NCBI RefSeq assembly: GCF_009982895.1
Contig: NZ_WXZL01000015.1
Span: 35,574 to 99,573 of the forward strand
Direction of reading: 5' to 3'
From: Deinococcus alpinitundrae
GTDB taxonomy: Bacteria > Deinococcota > Deinococci > Deinococcales > Deinococcaceae
DNA: 64,000 nt
Both the position numbers and the translations under genes were made by a program. Position 1 is the first letter of the stretch, and each line of letters begins with the position of its first letter. Below the pieces are notes generated by a model. It was not told where the DNA came from, did not search any database, and saw only the letters and a list, made by a program, of their open reading frames with translations. Shown one piece after another: positions 1 to 8,138 of the stretch.

Positions 1-101
1 GGACCGGGCCGCTGCTTGGGTCACCGACCCAGCCAACCTGACCCCTGACCATTTTCTGACGGCATTGAAACGTGGTGGACCTTTGTTTCCCTCGCGCTTG
101 T

Positions 102-107
102 TACCCT
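102..107 (+). promoter_or_regulatory. -10 box of a leaderless promoter
   Basis: TACCCT is followed by six bases and then the ATG at 114. There is no room for a ribosome binding site, so the transcript probably begins at the start codon. No convincing -35 box is visible. The 60 bases further left show no gene that can be defined inside the window. Confidence 0.5.
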
Positions 108-113
108 GTGAGC

Positions 114-614
114 ATGAAGAAGTTCGCCTTTTTTGCTATGCTGCTCGCCAGCCTACCCGCTGCCCAGGCCCAGACCGTCATCAACGGCGTGACCATCACC
201 AAACCGGGGCAAGCCCAGACCCCGCCGAATGCGCCGCGCCGCGTAGTTCCGGCCTTCGTGGACAGCGACGTGCCCGCCGACTGGATCGACATCCGGGGCC
301 GCATCAGCGCGGGCGGGGCGGGGCGCACCACGCTGCCTGCCGGAAGCCGGGTCACCGTCAGCTTGCAAGACGCCAGCCGCATGAACGTGGCGGCCACCAC
401 CCTGGTCGATACGACCTTTCCCAGCGCCTCGCTGCCGGTCAGCTACCAGCTCGTCTCCAGCCCGCGCCGATTTACCAGCACTGGCACCTACTTGGTGCGG
501 GTCAGCATCAAGAACGCTTCCGGCAAGCTGATCTACACCTCCACCGCCCAGCAGCGCATCAACCCGGCAGCCAAACGCATCCTGGCCGACGTGCGGGTGA
601 CGGCAACCCCGTGA
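114..614 (+). CDS. Secreted protein of unknown function (166 aa)
   Basis: The protein opens with a signal peptide: MKKF, a hydrophobic stretch and a signal peptidase I site near AQA-Q at residues 18-21. The mature part is Ser/Thr/Val-rich with alternating hydrophobic residues, which suggests a beta-sheet domain for the cell envelope or periplasm. I recognise no family. The ATG at 114 is chosen because it starts the signal peptide and lies six bases after a TACCCT -10 box. An in-frame GTG at 72 would put 14 unrelated residues before the signal peptide. It converges on the SDR gene next door. Confidence 0.75.
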   Translation: MKKFAFFAMLLASLPAAQAQTVINGVTITKPGQAQTPPNAPRRVVPAFVDSDVPADWIDIRGRISAGGAGRTTLPAGSRVTVSLQDASRMNVAATTLVDTTFPSASLPVSYQLVSSPRRFTSTGTYLVRVSIKNASGKLIYTSTAQQRINPAAKRILADVRVTATP

Positions 615-632
615 GAGAGATCAGCCAGACGG

Positions 633-1361
633 CTACAGGTTCCAGCCGCCCGCCACTTCCAGCACCTGCCCAGTGAGGTAGGCGCTGCCCTCCACGAACA
701 CCATCACCGCGCTGGCGACCTCGGCCACCGTGCCCAGCCGCCCCGCCGGAATCTCGGTGAGCGGCTGGCTGACGGAGGTCTCGATCACGCCGGGCGACAC
801 CACGTTGGCGCTGATGCCGGATTTGGCCTCGGTGCGGGCGATGGCCTTGGTCAGCGCGATGACGCCCGCCTTGGACACCGCGTAGGGCACCACGCCGGGG
901 CGGGAGAGCAGAGACTGCGCGCCCGCGTAACCAAAGTTGACGATGCGCCCGAAGCCAGGATGGCCGCCCTCGCCGCGCATCAGCGGCACGGCGGCTCGGC
1001 AGGTATAGAAGGCGGCGTTGAGGTTGCTGTCAAACATGTCGTGCCACTCTGCGAGCGTGGTTTCGTCCCAGCGGCGGTGCACGTAGTTGCCGACCACGTT
1101 GACCAGCACGCCCAGCGGCAGATCGAAGCGGGTGTGTGCCCACGCCACCAGCGCGGCGGCCTCGTCTGCCGAGGTCAGGTCGGCTTGGAAGGCGTCGGCT
1201 TCCACCCCCGCCTCAAGGCACAACCGCACCGTTTCGGCAGCGTCATCGGCACTGGAGCGGTAATGGACCGCCACGCTGTAGCCCGCCTCTGCCAGCGCCA
1301 GCGCCACGCCGCGCCCGATGCCGCGCGCGCTGCCGGTGACGAGGGCGGCGTGGGGTTTCAC
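633..1361 (-). CDS. SDR-family oxidoreductase (3-oxoacyl-ACP reductase-like, 242 aa)
   Basis: A classical short-chain dehydrogenase/reductase. The Rossmann motif TGSARGIG is at residues 9-16, VVGNYV sits at the NAG position, and the catalytic pair appears as YAVSK with an upstream Ser in the active-site region. The C-terminal [14 protein letters not shown] is typical of FabG-like SDRs. Substrate cannot be told. It starts with GTG at 1361, whose bases form GTGA with the stop of the upstream NUDIX gene, so the two are translationally coupled. A role in repairing or reducing a small metabolite is possible but not shown. Confidence 0.88.
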   Translation of the reverse strand: MKPHAALVTGSARGIGRGVALALAEAGYSVAVHYRSSADDAAETVRLCLEAGVEADAFQADLTSADEAAALVAWAHTRFDLPLGVLVNVVGNYVHRRWDETTLAEWHDMFDSNLNAAFYTCRAAVPLMRGEGGHPGFGRIVNFGYAGAQSLLSRPGVVPYAVSKAGVIALTKAIARTEAKSGISANVVSPGVIETSVSQPLTEIPAGRLGTVAEVASAVMVFVEGSAYLTGQVLEVAGGWNL

Positions 1362-1786
1362 TCTTCACCTCTGGTCTGTGCCAGTTCAATCAGCGTGCGG
1401 GTAAAGCTGTTGAGCGGATAGGTCAGCGCGTCTTCCAGGCTGACCCAAGCCCACTGCACGATCTCCTCGTTGGGGGTCACCTCCTGCCCCTCGGTCTCGG
1501 CCAGATAATCGAACAGCAGCATGTGCGAGTCCTTGTAAAATTCGGGCGAGCGCACCGCTTCCTGGGTCTGCACCCAGCGGCTTCCCCGGATGTCCAGGCC
1601 GGTTTCCTCCAGAAATTCGCGGTGCAGGGCGTCGGTGAGCGTCTCGCCATACTCGACCTTACCGCCCGGCACCCCCCAGGCCCCGCGCCATTTGGTGGTC
1701 TGGACGATCAGGTATCCGGCAGGGCCGCGCAACAGTGCGCCCACGCAGACCAGGGGACGCTGGATAGGGGAGGGAAGGTCAGTCAT
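1358..1786 (-). CDS. NUDIX hydrolase (142 aa)
   Basis: The Nudix box is complete at about residues 42-64, from GKVEYGET to REFLEETGL, giving the Mg-binding glutamates for hydrolysis of a nucleoside diphosphate linked to another moiety. The N-terminal strand [17 protein letters not shown] is typical of MutT-like folds. The substrate is unknown. The ATG at 1786 follows TAAGCT (1794-1799, minus strand) by seven bases, so it is probably leaderless. Longer in-frame starts would include or precede the promoter. First gene of a two-gene operon with the SDR gene. Confidence 0.9.
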   Translation of the reverse strand: MTDLPSPIQRPLVCVGALLRGPAGYLIVQTTKWRGAWGVPGGKVEYGETLTDALHREFLEETGLDIRGSRWVQTQEAVRSPEFYKDSHMLLFDYLAETEGQEVTPNEEIVQWAWVSLEDALTYPLNSFTRTLIELAQTRGEE

Positions 1787-1925
1787 GCTCCGGAGCTTAG
1801 CGGCAAACTGGCCGGGCGGCTGTGTGATTGACTGGGTGTGGTCTGCGGGGTGATTGGCGGCGCTCGATCTGTTTTCTGAACGCGGCCGCACCCTCTACCG
1901 ACGGGTTTGAGGGTAGGCTATACAC

Positions 1926-2603
1926 ATGGCTAAGCTCAGCGGCACCACAGTGATGCTCACCGGCGCGGGCGGCGCACTCGCCACCGCTGTGGCCCAGGAA
2001 CTGATCGACGCGGGCGCGGAACTCATTCTGGTGGGGCGCGGCGAGGCCCTCACCCGCGCCGAGGACCGTTTTCCGGCCAAGAAGGTTCTCGACCTCGATC
2101 TGACTGACCCCGACTGCGTGGACATCCTCAAAAAGCAGCGCGCCGACGTCCTGATTCACACGGCGGGCCGCTTCAGCACCCAGGACGCCCAGAAGGCCAG
2201 CGAGAAGGACTATCAGGCGCTGTTCGGGGCCAACATGCAGACCCTCTTTCACGCGGTGCAGGGCGTCTTGCCGCATATGCTCAAGCAAAAGGAAGGCATG
2301 ATCCTGGGCGTCTCAGCGGGGCAGGCGGCCCACATGAGTGGCCCCAAAGCGGCCCTGTATACCGCCAGCAAGGCTGCCGTGGCCGCTTACCTGCTCAGCC
2401 TGCACGCTGAACTCCAGGTCAAGGGTGTGACCACCATGACCCTCTATCCGATGGGGGCCATCGACACGCCTGCCAACCGCGAGGCGGGCCTGACCTGGGA
2501 AGCCACCATCGACCCGCGGGCCCTGGCCCAGACGCTGGCGCACGCCATCACCCGCCCGGCCAGGGCGCACCTCACCGAGCTGAAGGTGTACCCGGAGCTG
2601 TGA
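1926..2603 (+). CDS. SDR-family NAD(P)-dependent oxidoreductase (225 aa)
   Basis: A short-chain dehydrogenase. The cofactor motif TGAGGALA is at residues 12-19 and YTASKAA gives the catalytic Tyr-x3-Lys. VSAGQAAH holds the likely catalytic Ser. The protein is slightly shorter than the usual 240-260 aa and lacks the typical C-terminal extension. TAGGCT at 1914-1919 lies six bases before the ATG, so the gene is probably leaderless. The last 32 bases overlap the end of the convergent phosphatidyltransferase gene. Substrate unknown. Confidence 0.87.
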   Translation: MAKLSGTTVMLTGAGGALATAVAQELIDAGAELILVGRGEALTRAEDRFPAKKVLDLDLTDPDCVDILKKQRADVLIHTAGRFSTQDAQKASEKDYQALFGANMQTLFHAVQGVLPHMLKQKEGMILGVSAGQAAHMSGPKAALYTASKAAVAAYLLSLHAELQVKGVTTMTLYPMGAIDTPANREAGLTWEATIDPRALAQTLAHAITRPARAHLTELKVYPEL

Positions 2604-3423
2604 TTGCCGCGCTGGCGTCGTCTCTCTGCCCGGCCCGCACCCGCTCCTCACGCCAGAGCTGAGCCGCCGCCAGCGCGGCGGCTTGCAGCAGCAGTGACGG
2701 CCCGTACCACTGCGGACGCCTGAGCAGCAGCAGCGCCCCGAAGAGGCTGAGCTGGCTGCTCAGGCCCAGGTTGGCGCTGAGCGTCAGCGCGGGCAGGGGC
2801 GTGTAGCGCTGGTGGTCGAGCGCCGTGGGGTCGCTGGCCACCGCCTGCCGCAGCCGCGCCCCGAAGATTCGACTGAGCAGACGCTCCTGCGGCACGAAAT
2901 AGCCCTGGTAAACCGCTTCCAGCGCGGCCAGCAGCCGGGGATCGTCGCCGCCCTGGGCGGCCGGAGCGCGGAATGTCTCGCCTCTGGCCGCCCGGTAATC
3001 GCGCTCCCACAGGTAATCGGTACTCAGAATCAGGCTCAGCAGCAGATTGAGGCCTGTGCCTGCCAGCGGCCCGTGAACGGAAACGAGCAGCGCCAGGTTG
3101 CCCAACACGTCCAGCTCGCTGTCGAGGTAGCGCCCGGTCAGGGTGGTCTGATCGGTGGCGCGGGCCAGCTGACCGTCGAGGTTGTCGAGCACGGTCTTGA
3201 GTTGCAGCAGCACGGCGGGCATCAGCCACTGACCGCGCCGCACTTGCCAGGCCGAGAGCAGCACCAGCCCAGTGTGAACCAGCACGATCTGGGTGGGTTT
3301 GAGCCTGAGCCGTGCTGCCGGGGCGACCAGCAGCTGCGCCAGGGGCCGGAAGACCCGCTCGGCGGCCCACTCGTCGGCGGGCCGGGCCTTGCGGGTCTGG
3401 GCCAGGGAGGTCGGTCGGCTCAT
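2572..3423 (-). CDS. CDP-alcohol phosphatidyltransferase family protein (283 aa)
   Basis: An integral membrane enzyme that condenses a CDP-linked lipid or polyol with an alcohol acceptor. The family signature DGxxARx8GxxxDxxxD is intact, with D83-G84, A87-R88 and the metal-binding aspartates near 101 and 105. Several hydrophobic segments follow. The alcohol substrate cannot be deduced. The start is the ATG at 3423, whose ATGA overlaps the stop of the upstream membrane-protein gene, so the two are coupled. Its 3' end overlaps the convergent SDR gene by 32 bases. Confidence 0.85.
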   Translation of the reverse strand: MSRPTSLAQTRKARPADEWAAERVFRPLAQLLVAPAARLRLKPTQIVLVHTGLVLLSAWQVRRGQWLMPAVLLQLKTVLDNLDGQLARATDQTTLTGRYLDSELDVLGNLALLVSVHGPLAGTGLNLLLSLILSTDYLWERDYRAARGETFRAPAAQGGDDPRLLAALEAVYQGYFVPQERLLSRIFGARLRQAVASDPTALDHQRYTPLPALTLSANLGLSSQLSLFGALLLLRRPQWYGPSLLLQAAALAAAQLWREERVRAGQRDDASAAITAPGTPSAR

Positions 3424-3734
3424 CGGGGCGTCGGCGTGGCCCGCGCCGCTGGACGCGCCGCCAGAAAGACCGCCAGGGCCGAGAGCAGCGCTTCGGTCAG
3501 GCCGCGTGGATAAGCGCCCGGTACGCCCGCCCCGGCAACATCCGCGCCGCCGAACAGGCGACCCTCCAGCACACCCTCCAGCGCACCGAGGGTCCGCATC
3601 CAGGTGGGCGCAGCCGGATTGAGGCTGGCGAAGGCCCCCAGGGCCAGGGCGGCCAGCACGGCGGCCAGCAACCACAGTAAGGTCCGCACCAGGACGCTAA
3701 GCACCCGCCAGCCGGTGGACTTCTCGGCAATCAT
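3420..3734 (-). CDS. Small membrane protein of unknown function (104 aa)
   Basis: Residues about 8-33 form a long hydrophobic segment rich in Leu and Ala, and a second (ALLSALAVFLAA) lies near the C terminus. No family is recognised. Two ATGs are close together. The one at 3743 falls inside a TAGAAT -10 box (3742-3747, minus strand), while the ATG at 3734 lies seven bases after it. I therefore prefer 3734 as a leaderless start. It is coupled by ATGA to the phosphatidyltransferase and may assist it in phospholipid synthesis; that link is inference from operon position. Confidence 0.65.
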   Translation of the reverse strand: MIAEKSTGWRVLSVLVRTLLWLLAAVLAALALGAFASLNPAAPTWMRTLGALEGVLEGRLFGGADVAGAGVPGAYPRGLTEALLSALAVFLAARPAARATPTPR

Positions 3735-3839
3735 GGCGGGCATTCTAGCGGGGCCGGTGCGCCGCGCAGTGAAATCCGCTCACGGGCACTTGGGAGCTGC
3801 CTTACCGTGCCGAGCCGTCCCTGGCCTAGACTCGGAAGC

Positions 3840-4193
3840 ATGTCTGCTTCCCGTGCGCCCACCCTACCCGCCCGCGTGCGCGTCTCGCGCCTGCCGCTGC
3901 CGCCTGCCCCAGCAGTGGAGACTCGTCTCAGGGCGCTGTTCGCCGCCCAGCTCGTCAATCACCACCTCGCCGACCTGAGTGCGGGCGCGGTGGCCGTGGC
4001 GGGCGGCAAGATCATCGGCGCGGCGCTGCGCTGGCCTGCCGGGAGTCTGGCCTTTCCGCAAGGAAGTGGGCCACAAGAGCAGGCGCTGGAAGCGGCGGAA
4101 CTGGAAAGCGGCTGGCGCGGGCGCGGCATCGAGGAAGCGTTGCGGGCGCTGCTGGAAGCTGAACCCGCTCATCTTCAGACGGCGCAGCGTTGA
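3840..4193 (+). CDS. Short GNAT-like protein (117 aa)
   Basis: The centre reads as a strand pair (VAVAGGKIIGAALRW) followed by GWRGRGIEEALRALL, which resembles the acetyl-CoA-binding RxxGxG loop and helix of GNAT acetyltransferases. The protein is shorter than a usual GNAT (about 150 aa) and lacks the C-terminal half, so it may be a minimal or degenerate member. TAGACT at 3827-3832 lies seven bases before the ATG. The stop TGA shares bases with the TTG start of the MFS gene (TTGA), so the pair is coupled. Confidence 0.6.
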   Translation: MSASRAPTLPARVRVSRLPLPPAPAVETRLRALFAAQLVNHHLADLSAGAVAVAGGKIIGAALRWPAGSLAFPQGSGPQEQALEAAELESGWRGRGIEEALRALLEAEPAHLQTAQR

Positions 4194-5608
4194 GTCCTTC
4201 GCCGCCCGCCAGCGCGCCCGAGTCGCTCAGTCCCTTTTCTCCGGCGCGACGTCCGCTCAGCACCGGCTTGCTGCTGGGCGTGCTGATCATCGCCTTCGAG
4301 TCGCTGGCGGTGGCCACCGCCCTGCCGGAAGTGGCGCGCGAGCTGAACGGTCTGAAGCTCTACGGCTGGCCGCTGAGCGCTTTTTTCATGGGCTTCATGG
4401 TGGGCACGGTGGGGCTGGGCGCGCTGGCCGACCGCGACGGCCCGGCCCGGCCCGCCCTCATCGCGCTGCTTCTGTTTGCCGCCGGGCTGGTAGTGGCGGG
4501 CCTCGCGCCCAGCATGGGGGTGCTGATCGTGGGACGGGTGGTGCAGGGCCTGGGCGGTGGCGGGCTGATCGCGGCGGCTTACCTGGTCATCAACACCGCC
4601 TACCCCGACGCCATGCGCGCCCGCATGCTGGCCCTTCTCAGCAGCGCCTGGGTGCTGCCCGCGCTGCTCGGCCCGGCGCTATCGAGCTTCATCACCCAGC
4701 AGTGGTCGTGGCGCGGGGTATTTCTGGGGCTGCTGCCGCTGGTCGGTGTGGCCGGGGCACTGATGCTGCCGCAACTCGTCAAGCTGCGCGGCGCGGGCAC
4801 GCCGCTGGACCGCTCACGCCTGGGCGCGGTGGTGCTGGCGGCCATCGGCACCTCGCTGGGGCTGGCGGGCCTCACAGAGCTGGGGCAGGGCGGCCTGGGT
4901 CTGGGCGGGCTAGGCCTGGTGCTGGGCGCGGGATTGGCGGTCCCGGCGCTGGGGCGGCTCTTTCCGGCGCGGGCCTGGCGGCTCGGCACGCCGCTGAGCG
5001 CCGGGTACGCCACCCGCTTTCTGCTGGCCTTCGCCTTTTTCGGCACCGAGTCGCTGCTGCCACTGGGCCTCTCCGAGTTGCGCGGGCTGGGCCTGCTGAG
5101 TGCCGGGCTGTTTCTGACCGGGGGCGCCCTCACCTGGTCGGCCACCAGTTTCGTGCAGTCACGCTTCGACGAGCGCACCGGGGGCCGTCAGCGCCCGCAG
5201 GTCGTGCGTCTCGGAGCGCTGTTCATCGGACTCGGCATGGCGGGCCTGCTCACCGCGCTGCTCGTTGCGGCGCTGCCGCTGGCGCTGGCAGCAGGCTGCT
5301 GGGGCCTGGCGGCGCTGGGCATGGGGCTGGCCTTTCCGGCCCACACCCTGGTCGTCATGCAGCACGCGCCTTCGGGGCAGCAGGGCCAGGTCAGCGGCAC
5401 GTTGCAACTCTCCGACATGCTCGGCAGCGCCCTGGGCGCGGGGCTGGGCGGCGCGCTGGTGGCGGCCCTCGGTACGGCGGCAGGGGTGCCCTGGCAGATC
5501 AGCCTGACCATTTCGCTGGCCCTCCTGACCGTGCTGCTGGCTGGACGGCTACGCGGGCACGGCGCGGCAGGAATGGGCGATCTGGCGAGTGACCCCGCCC
5601 ATGACTGA
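4190..5608 (+). CDS. MFS transporter (472 aa)
   Basis: A major facilitator with about 12-14 hydrophobic helices. An MFS loop-2/3-like motif (GALADRDGPARPALI) follows the second helix, and GRVVQGLGGGGLIAAAYLVI resembles the drug-efflux (DHA) motif C region. A drug or metabolite exporter is likely; the substrate is unknown. The TTG start at 4190 overlaps the previous stop as TTGA. The last eight bases overlap the ATG of the broken HAD gene (ATGACTGA), so three genes form one coupled unit. Confidence 0.85.
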   Translation: MSPSPPASAPESLSPFSPARRPLSTGLLLGVLIIAFESLAVATALPEVARELNGLKLYGWPLSAFFMGFMVGTVGLGALADRDGPARPALIALLLFAAGLVVAGLAPSMGVLIVGRVVQGLGGGGLIAAAYLVINTAYPDAMRARMLALLSSAWVLPALLGPALSSFITQQWSWRGVFLGLLPLVGVAGALMLPQLVKLRGAGTPLDRSRLGAVVLAAIGTSLGLAGLTELGQGGLGLGGLGLVLGAGLAVPALGRLFPARAWRLGTPLSAGYATRFLLAFAFFGTESLLPLGLSELRGLGLLSAGLFLTGGALTWSATSFVQSRFDERTGGRQRPQVVRLGALFIGLGMAGLLTALLVAALPLALAAGCWGLAALGMGLAFPAHTLVVMQHAPSGQQGQVSGTLQLSDMLGSALGAGLGGALVAALGTAAGVPWQISLTISLALLTVLLAGRLRGHGAAGMGDLASDPAHD

Positions 5609-6215
5609 AGCGCCCAGAGCTGAAGTGGAGGGGCGCGCCTTGCTGCTGGACGTGGACGGCGTGCTGGTGACGCCGCCGGAACTGTGGAGCCGGGCTATGG
5701 GGCGACACTCTCCAGGGCAGCGTTTCAAGCTGGCACTGGGCCTTTTTTTCAGACTCCATTACCGCGCCTGCATCCTGGGTCAGCGTGATCTGAATCAGGT
5801 GTTGCCGCGTTACCTGAAACTTGCTGGATATTCCGGCAGCGTCCAGAGTTTCAAACAGGAAATTTTTGAGCTGGAGAACCATCCCAACCTCCCGCTACTG
5901 GCTGCCGTACGCGAACTGCGGGCACTGGGCTGGCCCGCCTTCCTCGCCACCAACTAGGAACGCTGGCGCGTCCAGTCCCTGCTGTAAGACATGCAGCTGG
6001 GTGAAGTGGTAAACGGCGAATTCTCCAGCGCCAGCATCGGCGCACGCAAACCCGATGCTGCTTATTTTGCCGAGGTGACGCGCCGTCTCAAAGTCTTGCC
6101 AGAACAGAGCATCTTCTGGGACGACGCTGCCGAAGTGGGCTGGCAGGCGCACCTGTTCACGGATACGGCGCCGTTCCGGGCTGTGATGGCGTTGCGTCAG
6201 GCAGTCCTGACCTGA
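5601..6215 (+). pseudogene. HAD-family hydrolase, broken by two in-frame stops
   Basis: One reading frame of 205 codons encodes a HAD-type phosphatase. LLLDVDGVL near residue 15 is the nucleophile motif DxDG, FLATN is the Thr/Asn motif II, GARKPDAAYF contains the motif III Lys, and IFWDDAAEVGWQA is motif IV. The frame is interrupted by TAG at 5955 and TAA at 5985 with no shift. The first replaces the Gln that normally follows ATN in such enzymes, so it looks like CAG to TAG. The N-terminal piece alone lacks motifs III and IV. It would be cotranscribed with the MFS gene. Confidence 0.85.
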
Positions 6216-6216
6216 T

Positions 6217-6555
6217 TCAACCCTCGTCGATGTCCGCCAGCTTCTCGATGCGCCCAGCCAGCTCCGGCAACTCCAGCGCCCGCAGCGCCCGCAGCGCCCG
6301 CAGGGTTCCGGCCTCGTCGATGCGGTTCTGATTCCAGCCCGCGATCAGCATGGCGCAGCCCTGGAGGGCTTCCGACACCTGCTCCTTGTGAAACATGGCG
6401 GCCAGGTTGCCGGCCTGCACCGGGCGGCTTTGCTGAACCTGCGCCTGGGTGTCGAGCATCACCTGCATGAACACCTGATCAAGTCGGGTGCGGTCTTCCG
6501 GGGCAATGGTTTTTCCGGCACTGCTGGCGGCCGACGTTCTGGGAGGCTGTGTCAT
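6217..6555 (-). CDS. Hypothetical protein (112 aa)
   Basis: A small, mostly helical soluble protein with no recognised family. The ATG at 6555 is preferred because TAGACT (6563-6568, minus strand) lies seven bases upstream, giving a leaderless start; an upstream in-frame ATG at 6609 would include the promoter. A 9-bp unit is repeated three times in tandem at 6274-6303 and encodes RALRALRAL near the C terminus, a likely slippage-generated helix extension. The stop lies two bases from the end of the HAD pseudogene. Confidence 0.6.
   Translation of the reverse strand: MTQPPRTSAASSAGKTIAPEDRTRLDQVFMQVMLDTQAQVQQSRPVQAGNLAAMFHKEQVSEALQGCAMLIAGWNQNRIDEAGTLRALRALRALELPELAGRIEKLADIDEG
6274..6303. repeat. 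Tandem 9-bp repeat inside a coding region
   Basis: CAGCGCCCG occurs three times in a row plus CAG. Each unit adds three residues (Arg-Ala-Leu on the minus strand), so copy-number change keeps the frame. Confidence 0.85.
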
Positions 6556-6657
6556 GCCGTGCAGTCTAATACGCCCTCGTATTGAACCGTTTCCCAGAAA
6601 TGGTTTCATCCGAATAACGGGAGCAAGAGCAGAACGGGTTCTAGACGTAGAGTGTGC

Positions 6658-6678
6658 AAATCGGTTCTTTCCCGATTT
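6658..6678 (+). promoter_or_regulatory. Hairpin upstream of the repeat-protein gene
   Basis: AAATCGG and CCGATTT pair perfectly around a seven-base loop. The hairpin sits in the 227-base gap before the gene at 6783, followed by further short A-rich inverted segments and by TACGCT (6735-6740) as a possible -10. Its role, operator or structured leader, is unknown. Confidence 0.35.
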
Positions 6679-6782
6679 GGATACGAAACAAACCGAATCC
6701 GTCTAAAGGGTCAGTCGGAAGTCCGGGAGCGTGCTACGCTGGAAGGTAGACCCGCTTGGCCGGGCAAAGGAAAGAGGATACC

Positions 6783-7700
6783 ATGACCGATCAGCACCAG
6801 ACCGAGAGCGAGCCGCAGACCGAGCAGATGGCCGCCGAACAGCACACCGAAGCGCCGAACGAAGCGCCCCAGGGTCACGAGGCCAGCGCCGCCCCGCAGG
6901 CTCCCGAAGCCGTGAGAAGCATTCTGGGCCACCTGGAGGGCGAGGAAATCGACGAGGATGCCGAACTCGACGCCGAAGAGGGCGAGGACGACGAGGAATT
7001 TATCGACGCGGGCCAGTTGTTTGCCATGCTGGGCAAATTGCAGGACACACTCGACGAGCAGAGCAAGGAAATTCGCGGACTGCGGCGCGAGATGCGCGAA
7101 TTGCGCGAGAGCCAGGGCGCAGCGCCCAGCAGGGAGCAGAGCAGTAGAGAGCAGGGCAGCCGTGACCAGGGCGAGCGCGGCAATGATCGGGGCGGCTTCC
7201 GGCCCCGCGAGGACCGGGGCGAGCGCAGCGGCGGCTATCAGGGCAACCGTGAGGGCGGCAGCTTCCGGCCCCGCGAGGACCGGGGCGCGCAGAGCAGCGG
7301 CTACCAGGGCAACCGTGAGGGCGGCAGCTTCCGGCCCCGCGAGGACCGGGGCGCGCAGAGCGGCGGCTACCAGGGCAACCGTGAGGGTGGCAACTTCCGG
7401 CCCCGCGAAGACCGGGGCGCGCAGAGCGGCGGCTACCAGGGCAACCGTGAGGGCGGCAACTTCCGGCCCCGCGAGGACCGGGGCGGCAGTGCTCCCCAGG
7501 GCGGCGGCTACCAGGGCAACCGTGAGGGCAGCAACTTCCGGCCCCGCGAGGACCGGGGCGGCAGTGCTCCCCAGGGCGGCGGCAGCTATCAGGGCGACCG
7601 CAGCGCCCGGCCAGCGGGCAACAGTGAGGGCGGCGAATTCCGCCCTCGCGCCCGCCGCGATATGGGCTGGGGTGGTTCGGGCCGCCGCGACGACAAGTAA
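6783..7700 (+). CDS. Disordered acidic/RGG-like repeat protein (305 aa)
   Basis: Three parts are visible. Residues 1-90 are strongly acidic and Gln-rich with a short helix (SILGHLEG). Residues about 78-115 form a predicted coiled coil (FAMLGKLQDTLDEQ to EMRELRES). From about 120 on there are six copies of a 22-25 residue unit built around FRPREDRG and GGYQGNREGG, plus a degenerate seventh. The tail is basic. Low complexity and Arg/Gly/Tyr spacing suggest an RNA- or DNA-binding protein able to form condensates; this is inference, as I recognise no characterised family. The ATG at 6783 follows AGGAAAGAGG. An in-frame TTG at 6756 lacks such a site. Confidence 0.8.
   Translation: MTDQHQTESEPQTEQMAAEQHTEAPNEAPQGHEASAAPQAPEAVRSILGHLEGEEIDEDAELDAEEGEDDEEFIDAGQLFAMLGKLQDTLDEQSKEIRGLRREMRELRESQGAAPSREQSSREQGSRDQGERGNDRGGFRPREDRGERSGGYQGNREGGSFRPREDRGAQSSGYQGNREGGSFRPREDRGAQSGGYQGNREGGNFRPREDRGAQSGGYQGNREGGNFRPREDRGGSAPQGGGYQGNREGSNFRPREDRGGSAPQGGGSYQGDRSARPAGNSEGGEFRPRARRDMGWGGSGRRDDK
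7197..7600 (+). repeat. 66-bp in-frame tandem repeat array
   Basis: The block beginning TTCCGGCCCCGCGAGGACCG recurs or nearly recurs at 7197, 7263, 7329, 7395, 7461 and 7536. The first four intervals are exactly 66 bases and the fifth is 75, because a Ser-Ala-Pro-Gln-Gly insert was added. Units differ by a few substitutions (Ser/Asn, Gly/Ser). Length is a multiple of three, so copy-number change keeps the reading frame. Confidence 0.92.
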
Positions 7701-7727
7701 CGTCGCCGTTGGTTGAGCCTTATAAGG

Positions 7728-7753
7728 AGGCCGGAGCAATCCGGTCTTTTTTT
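7728..7753 (+). terminator. Rho-independent terminator of the repeat-protein gene
   Basis: CCGGA-GCAA-TCCGG with three further outer pairs forms a GNRA-capped stem, followed directly by a run of T. It lies 28 bases after the stop at 7700. Confidence 0.88.
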
Positions 7754-7831
7754 GTCTGGGCACTTGCCGGACCAATACTTGCTCAAGTCCGCGCAAATCT
7801 GCGCAACGCCCGCCAGCAGTAGGCTGGAGGC

Positions 7832-8083
7832 ATGACCGATCCCCTTGACGACAACACGCCGCTCATCGGCATCACCGAGGACGACTCGCGCCCGGCCCCC
7901 ACCGACCAGGGCACCCTGCTGGGCCGCCTGATTGATCCCCAGCCGGTTGACGACGCCGCCACCCGGCGCGGCGAGGTGCCGGGAATCGTCACCGGTTTCG
8001 TCGCCAAGCTGTCGGGCCAGTCGGCTGAAGGCGAACACAACCCCGACGCCGACGACGGCACCACCGACAGCTCGCAGGCTTGA
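7832..8083 (+). CDS. Small acidic hypothetical protein (83 aa)
   Basis: The product is rich in Asp, Pro, Thr and Gly, has no hydrophobic segment, and looks at least partly disordered. I recognise no family. TAGGCT at 7820-7825 lies six bases before the ATG, supporting a real leaderless gene. GGAGG also falls in that interval but is too close to act as a usual ribosome binding site. It sits alone between a terminator and the FAD dehydrogenase. Confidence 0.6.
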   Translation: MTDPLDDNTPLIGITEDDSRPAPTDQGTLLGRLIDPQPVDDAATRRGEVPGIVTGFVAKLSGQSAEGEHNPDADDGTTDSSQA

Positions 8084-8138
8084 CAGCGCAGCCACCTGCT
8101 CCAGGGTGGCCGAAAGCCGGATCGTCTAGACTCGGTGC

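Noticed and set aside
65..676. A 203-codon plus-strand frame over the first secreted-protein gene
   Set aside because: It is Arg/Pro/Gly-rich, overlaps the frame with a good signal peptide and continues into the next gene's antisense. It behaves like a shadow.
5955..5987. Possible programmed readthrough or stop recoding in the HAD gene
   Set aside because: Two different stops (TAG and TAA) within ten codons and the absence of any recoding structure make decay the simpler reading.
7197..7600. Regularly spaced repeats resembling a CRISPR array
   Set aside because: The intervals between units are also repeated, in frame, and the whole block is inside one coding region. There are no unique spacers and no cas genes.
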